A stretch of 64,000 nucleotides of DNA, from NCBI GenBank assembly GCA_046328715.1, contig JAXLWB010000023.1, forward strand, positions 1-64,000, given 5' to 3'. The translations under genes and the position numbers were made by a program. Positions 61,999-64,000 of the stretch are shown here, piece by piece (the stretch's first letter is position 1; each line of letters starts with the position of its first letter). Under the pieces are notes generated by a model, which made no database searches, was not told the DNA's origin, and saw only the letters and a program-made list of their open reading frames with translations. Source of the stretch: JAXLWB01 sp046328715 (GTDB lineage Bacteria; Chloroflexota; Anaerolineae; Caldilineales; Caldilineaceae).

Positions 61999-63198
61999 AT
62001 GACTCAATCTAATACGCTCTCACCTTCGCTGCGTAGCGGCAAAATGACAAAGACGATGGCCTACTATGCGGCGTTTATTACGCTCGGTTTGACCTTCGCT
62101 TCGATGGGACCCACGATCAATGGCTTGGCGGCTAATACGGGCAGCACGCTCAGCCAGGTCAGTGCGCTCTTTTTTCTGCGCGCCTTTGGCTACCTGCTCG
62201 GCTCGATTTTGGCCGGTCGCCTCTATGACCGCCGCCCGGGACATCCGCTGATGGCGGGTGCGCTGAGCGTGATCGTTGTGATGTTGATCGTCACCCCGCT
62301 GATTTCGTCACTCTTTCTCTTGTCGATTGTGTTGCTGCTGTTGGGGACGGCGGAAGGGTTGCTCGATGTCGGGGGCAATACGCTGCTAGTTTGGGTACAC
62401 AGCCCAAATGTCGGACCGTTTATGAACGCACTGCACTTTTTCTTTGGCCTGGGGGCCGTGCTCGCACCGCTCTTGGTGGCCCAAGTGATGCAGTGGAACA
62501 ACGATATCACCTACGTCTATTGGTCGATGGCGGTGGTGTTGGTTCCAGTATTAATCTGGATGGCCACGTTACCCAGCCCTGCTTCCATCCATCCCGAAAG
62601 TGAAGAGGGTGTCAGCGAGCCGGTCAACTATCGTTTGTTGGGCTTGCTGATTGTCTTTTTCTTCTTGTTTGTGGGCGTAGAAGTCTCCTACAGCAACTGG
62701 ATCTTCAACTATGCCGTCAAGACCGAGCTTTTTAATGAGACGAATGCCGCCTATCTCAATTCGCTCTTCTGGGGGGCGTTTACATTGGGGCGTTTGATCG
62801 GCATTCCGATCTCCTCCTGGTTTCGCCCGCGCACCATCATCCTCACCGACTTGCTGGGCTGTATCCTCTTTGTCTCTGTTATCGTGCTGTGGCCGCAATC
62901 CGCAAACGTGCTTTGGGTTGGCGTGGCTGGGGCAGGCTTGTCAATGGCCTCGGTCTTTGCGGTGACTCTCTCCTGGGCCGAGCGACGGCTGCGACTGACC
63001 GCCTTCATCACCAGTTGTTTCTTCCTAGGCACGGGCAGCAGTGGTATGTTCTTTCCCTGGTTTATCGGTCAATTCTTTGAGAGTTCCGGTCCGCTGATTG
63101 CCATGCGGACGATTTTGATCGCCGATGTAGCGGCATTGGCCATCTTTGGGTTGTTGATGATCTATGGTGGAAAGCCGAGGTTACAGAAGGCGGCGTAG
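61999..63198 (+). CDS. MFS transporter
   Basis: A 399-residue transporter with about 12 helices, taken from the ATG at 61999; the open frame extends upstream through the repeat elements but is unlikely to be coding there. 'LFFLRAFGYLLGSILAGRLYDRRPGHPL' is the conserved loop 2-3 motif. It looks like the FucP/NAGLT1-MFSD4 branch (sugar transporters). The -10-like TACTAT lies seven bases before the ATG, so the mRNA may be leaderless. Confidence 0.85.
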   Translation: MTQSNTLSPSLRSGKMTKTMAYYAAFITLGLTFASMGPTINGLAANTGSTLSQVSALFFLRAFGYLLGSILAGRLYDRRPGHPLMAGALSVIVVMLIVTPLISSLFLLSIVLLLLGTAEGLLDVGGNTLLVWVHSPNVGPFMNALHFFFGLGAVLAPLLVAQVMQWNNDITYVYWSMAVVLVPVLIWMATLPSPASIHPESEEGVSEPVNYRLLGLLIVFFFLFVGVEVSYSNWIFNYAVKTELFNETNAAYLNSLFWGAFTLGRLIGIPISSWFRPRTIILTDLLGCILFVSVIVLWPQSANVLWVGVAGAGLSMASVFAVTLSWAERRLRLTAFITSCFFLGTGSSGMFFPWFIGQFFESSGPLIAMRTILIADVAALAIFGLLMIYGGKPRLQKAA

Positions 63199-63238
63199 TC
63201 ACGTAGCTGCAAACAAAGATAAGTGATATGCACTGGAC

Positions 63239-63305
63239 GGGCACGAGGTGCGGCGGGTTAAAAGTTTGCTGCGAGAAAACATCACCCTCGCCGCACCTCG
63301 TGCCC
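63239..63305. terminator. Hairpin between convergent genes
   Basis: GGGCACGAGGTGCGGCG (63239-63255) pairs perfectly with 63289-63305 (17 bp). It lies between the MFS gene (+) and the last gene (-), and may terminate both. Confidence 0.6.
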
Positions 63306-63341
63306 CTACCGTTACACCGAAGAACTTTATTTACCGTGTAG

Positions 63342-64000
63342 TCACCACCCCCAATGCACCTCACCCAGTTCAAATTGATCCTTTAATTGCCGCCAGCCCT
63401 GACGCAAGCTGAAAAAAGCCCAAATAGCGCAGAGCATTGCCACGAGCAAACAAGCTGGGGCGGCCAGTCGAACTCGCCAGTCGGTGGCCGAAAGGGTGAG
63501 GGAGGAATTGGTCGAAGCGAGGAACGCTTGTACTTGCGTCATTGCGGCTTCGCCAAAGCCAGCGGCGGCCTGCGATTGTTCGAAGGCTCCGTGACGTAGC
63601 AGCAATTCGTCGTGAACGCTCATGCTGACGCCGATCACATGGTCGTAGAGCGTTTCATTGGTAAGGCGGCTGTTGAACCAACCTGTCAACAGTCGCCGAC
63701 AATCCACCTGTTGCTTCTCCGCATTGTTCACCCGTTCGCAGGTCAGGGTGACGTTGCCCCAGAGATAAGAACCCAAGACTAGCCCTTCCAGCATGAGCAA
63801 CGCCATCAGCACGCCCCAGCGAAACGGGCCAACCCGACTTCCCCGTTCATGACGAAATGCGGTCTGAGGAATCGGCCCTGGGATGAGCAGATCGCCGCCG
63901 ACTACGATCCCGAGCAAACTACCGAGAAGCGCACCCGGTATCATCCACAGCGGACCGCCATTCAGTTCATAGACTTGCAACAGACCAAAGATCGCCCCGC
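63342..64000 (-). CDS. Membrane protein, 5' end beyond the window
   Basis: The frame is open to the end of the window, so the true start lies outside; 219 complete codons are visible. It has helices near 5-25 of the visible part, about 50-70 and near the C-terminus (APACLLVAMLCAIWAFF), with a soluble loop between. Repeated GxxxG-like 'GALLGSLLGIVVGG' is at the visible start. No family recognised. Confidence 0.5.
   Translation of the reverse strand, partial: GAIFGLLQVYELNGGPLWMIPGALLGSLLGIVVGGDLLIPGPIPQTAFRHERGSRVGPFRWGVLMALLMLEGLVLGSYLWGNVTLTCERVNNAEKQQVDCRRLLTGWFNSRLTNETLYDHVIGVSMSVHDELLLRHGAFEQSQAAAGFGEAAMTQVQAFLASTNSSLTLSATDWRVRLAAPACLLVAMLCAIWAFFSLRQGWRQLKDQFELGEVHWGW

Noticed and set aside
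1..64000. tRNA, rRNA and prophage genes
   Set aside because: I found no tRNA-like T-loop/acceptor pairs, no rRNA sequence and no phage structural genes. The only mobile element with clear ends is the IS at 29837-31267.

Overview
The window looks like chromosomal DNA of a member of the Chloroflexota, most likely the Caldilineales/Anaerolineae branch. I infer this from gene content, without any database search. The signs are a TPR-CHAT protease, an XRE-NB-ARC-TPR regulator, LacI-controlled sugar ABC operons, MttB-type methyltransferases, DUF4058 and DUF2339 proteins, secreted proteins ending in an 'LPLV'-type tail, and many long intergenic hairpins. I see no rRNA, tRNA or CRISPR array.

Layout. 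0.1-11.1 kb (+): a five-gene cluster with a zinc-finger (H-x3-C-x2-C) protein, a small basic CxxC protein, a 2139-residue secreted protein combining 14 propeller blades with a gingipain-like (C25) caspase-fold domain, a small secreted protein and a TPR-CHAT protease. It is followed by a 42-bp-period tandem array. 11.8-19.8 kb: a secreted protein, a phytoene-desaturase-like oxidoreductase next to an MttB-family methyltransferase, and a divergent polar amino acid-type ABC uptake pair. 19.9-28.8 kb: a Vps62-like protein with a membrane partner, a yjbQ remnant, a sulfatase, an alcohol dehydrogenase, GNAT, DUF4058, and hemolysin III-like membrane genes. 28.9-31.4 kb: a D-threonine aldolase-like gene cut by an IS4-type element with clear 9-bp target duplications. 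31.5-36.2 kb: cupin, a large STAND regulator, DinB and TauE/SafE genes. 36.3-45.7 kb (-): a sugar ABC operon (binding protein, two permeases) followed by a PhyH oxygenase, a Gfo/Idh/MocA dehydrogenase, a small lipoprotein, a TIM-barrel isomerase and a B12-binding radical SAM enzyme, with a lacI gene and a palindromic operator upstream. 46.0-51.2 kb: an esterase and fatty acid desaturase pair, an alcohol dehydrogenase, a class III aminotransferase, and a DUF2283 pair. 51.3-56.5 kb: an ABC exporter, its frameshifted partner, an nSTAND remnant and a frameshifted PIN toxin with an intact antitoxin. 56.7-64.0 kb: an epimerase, a CMD/AhpD pair, a DUF2339 membrane protein, an MFS transporter and a partial membrane protein.

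The most striking single observation is the second gene of the CMD/AhpD pair (58004-58603). It carries one in-frame TGA exactly where AhpD has its catalytic second cysteine (C-A-Y-TGA-TTAH). The catalytic Glu, Cys and His are at the expected spacings, and a stem-loop 17 nt downstream fits the bacterial SECIS consensus. It is a candidate selenoprotein. Other notable points are the two different caspase-fold proteases in one cluster, the 42-bp array whose period equals four DNA turns, the shared C-terminal tail of secreted proteins, and the B12 radical SAM enzyme inside a sugar-uptake operon.

Intergenic DNA is full of inverted repeats of three kinds: a dispersed palindromic family (five copies at four loci), 'word-repeat' hairpins whose arms are made of short direct repeats, and hairpins of the CGCAAAGGCGCAAAG type. 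Many lie between convergent genes and may act as terminators.
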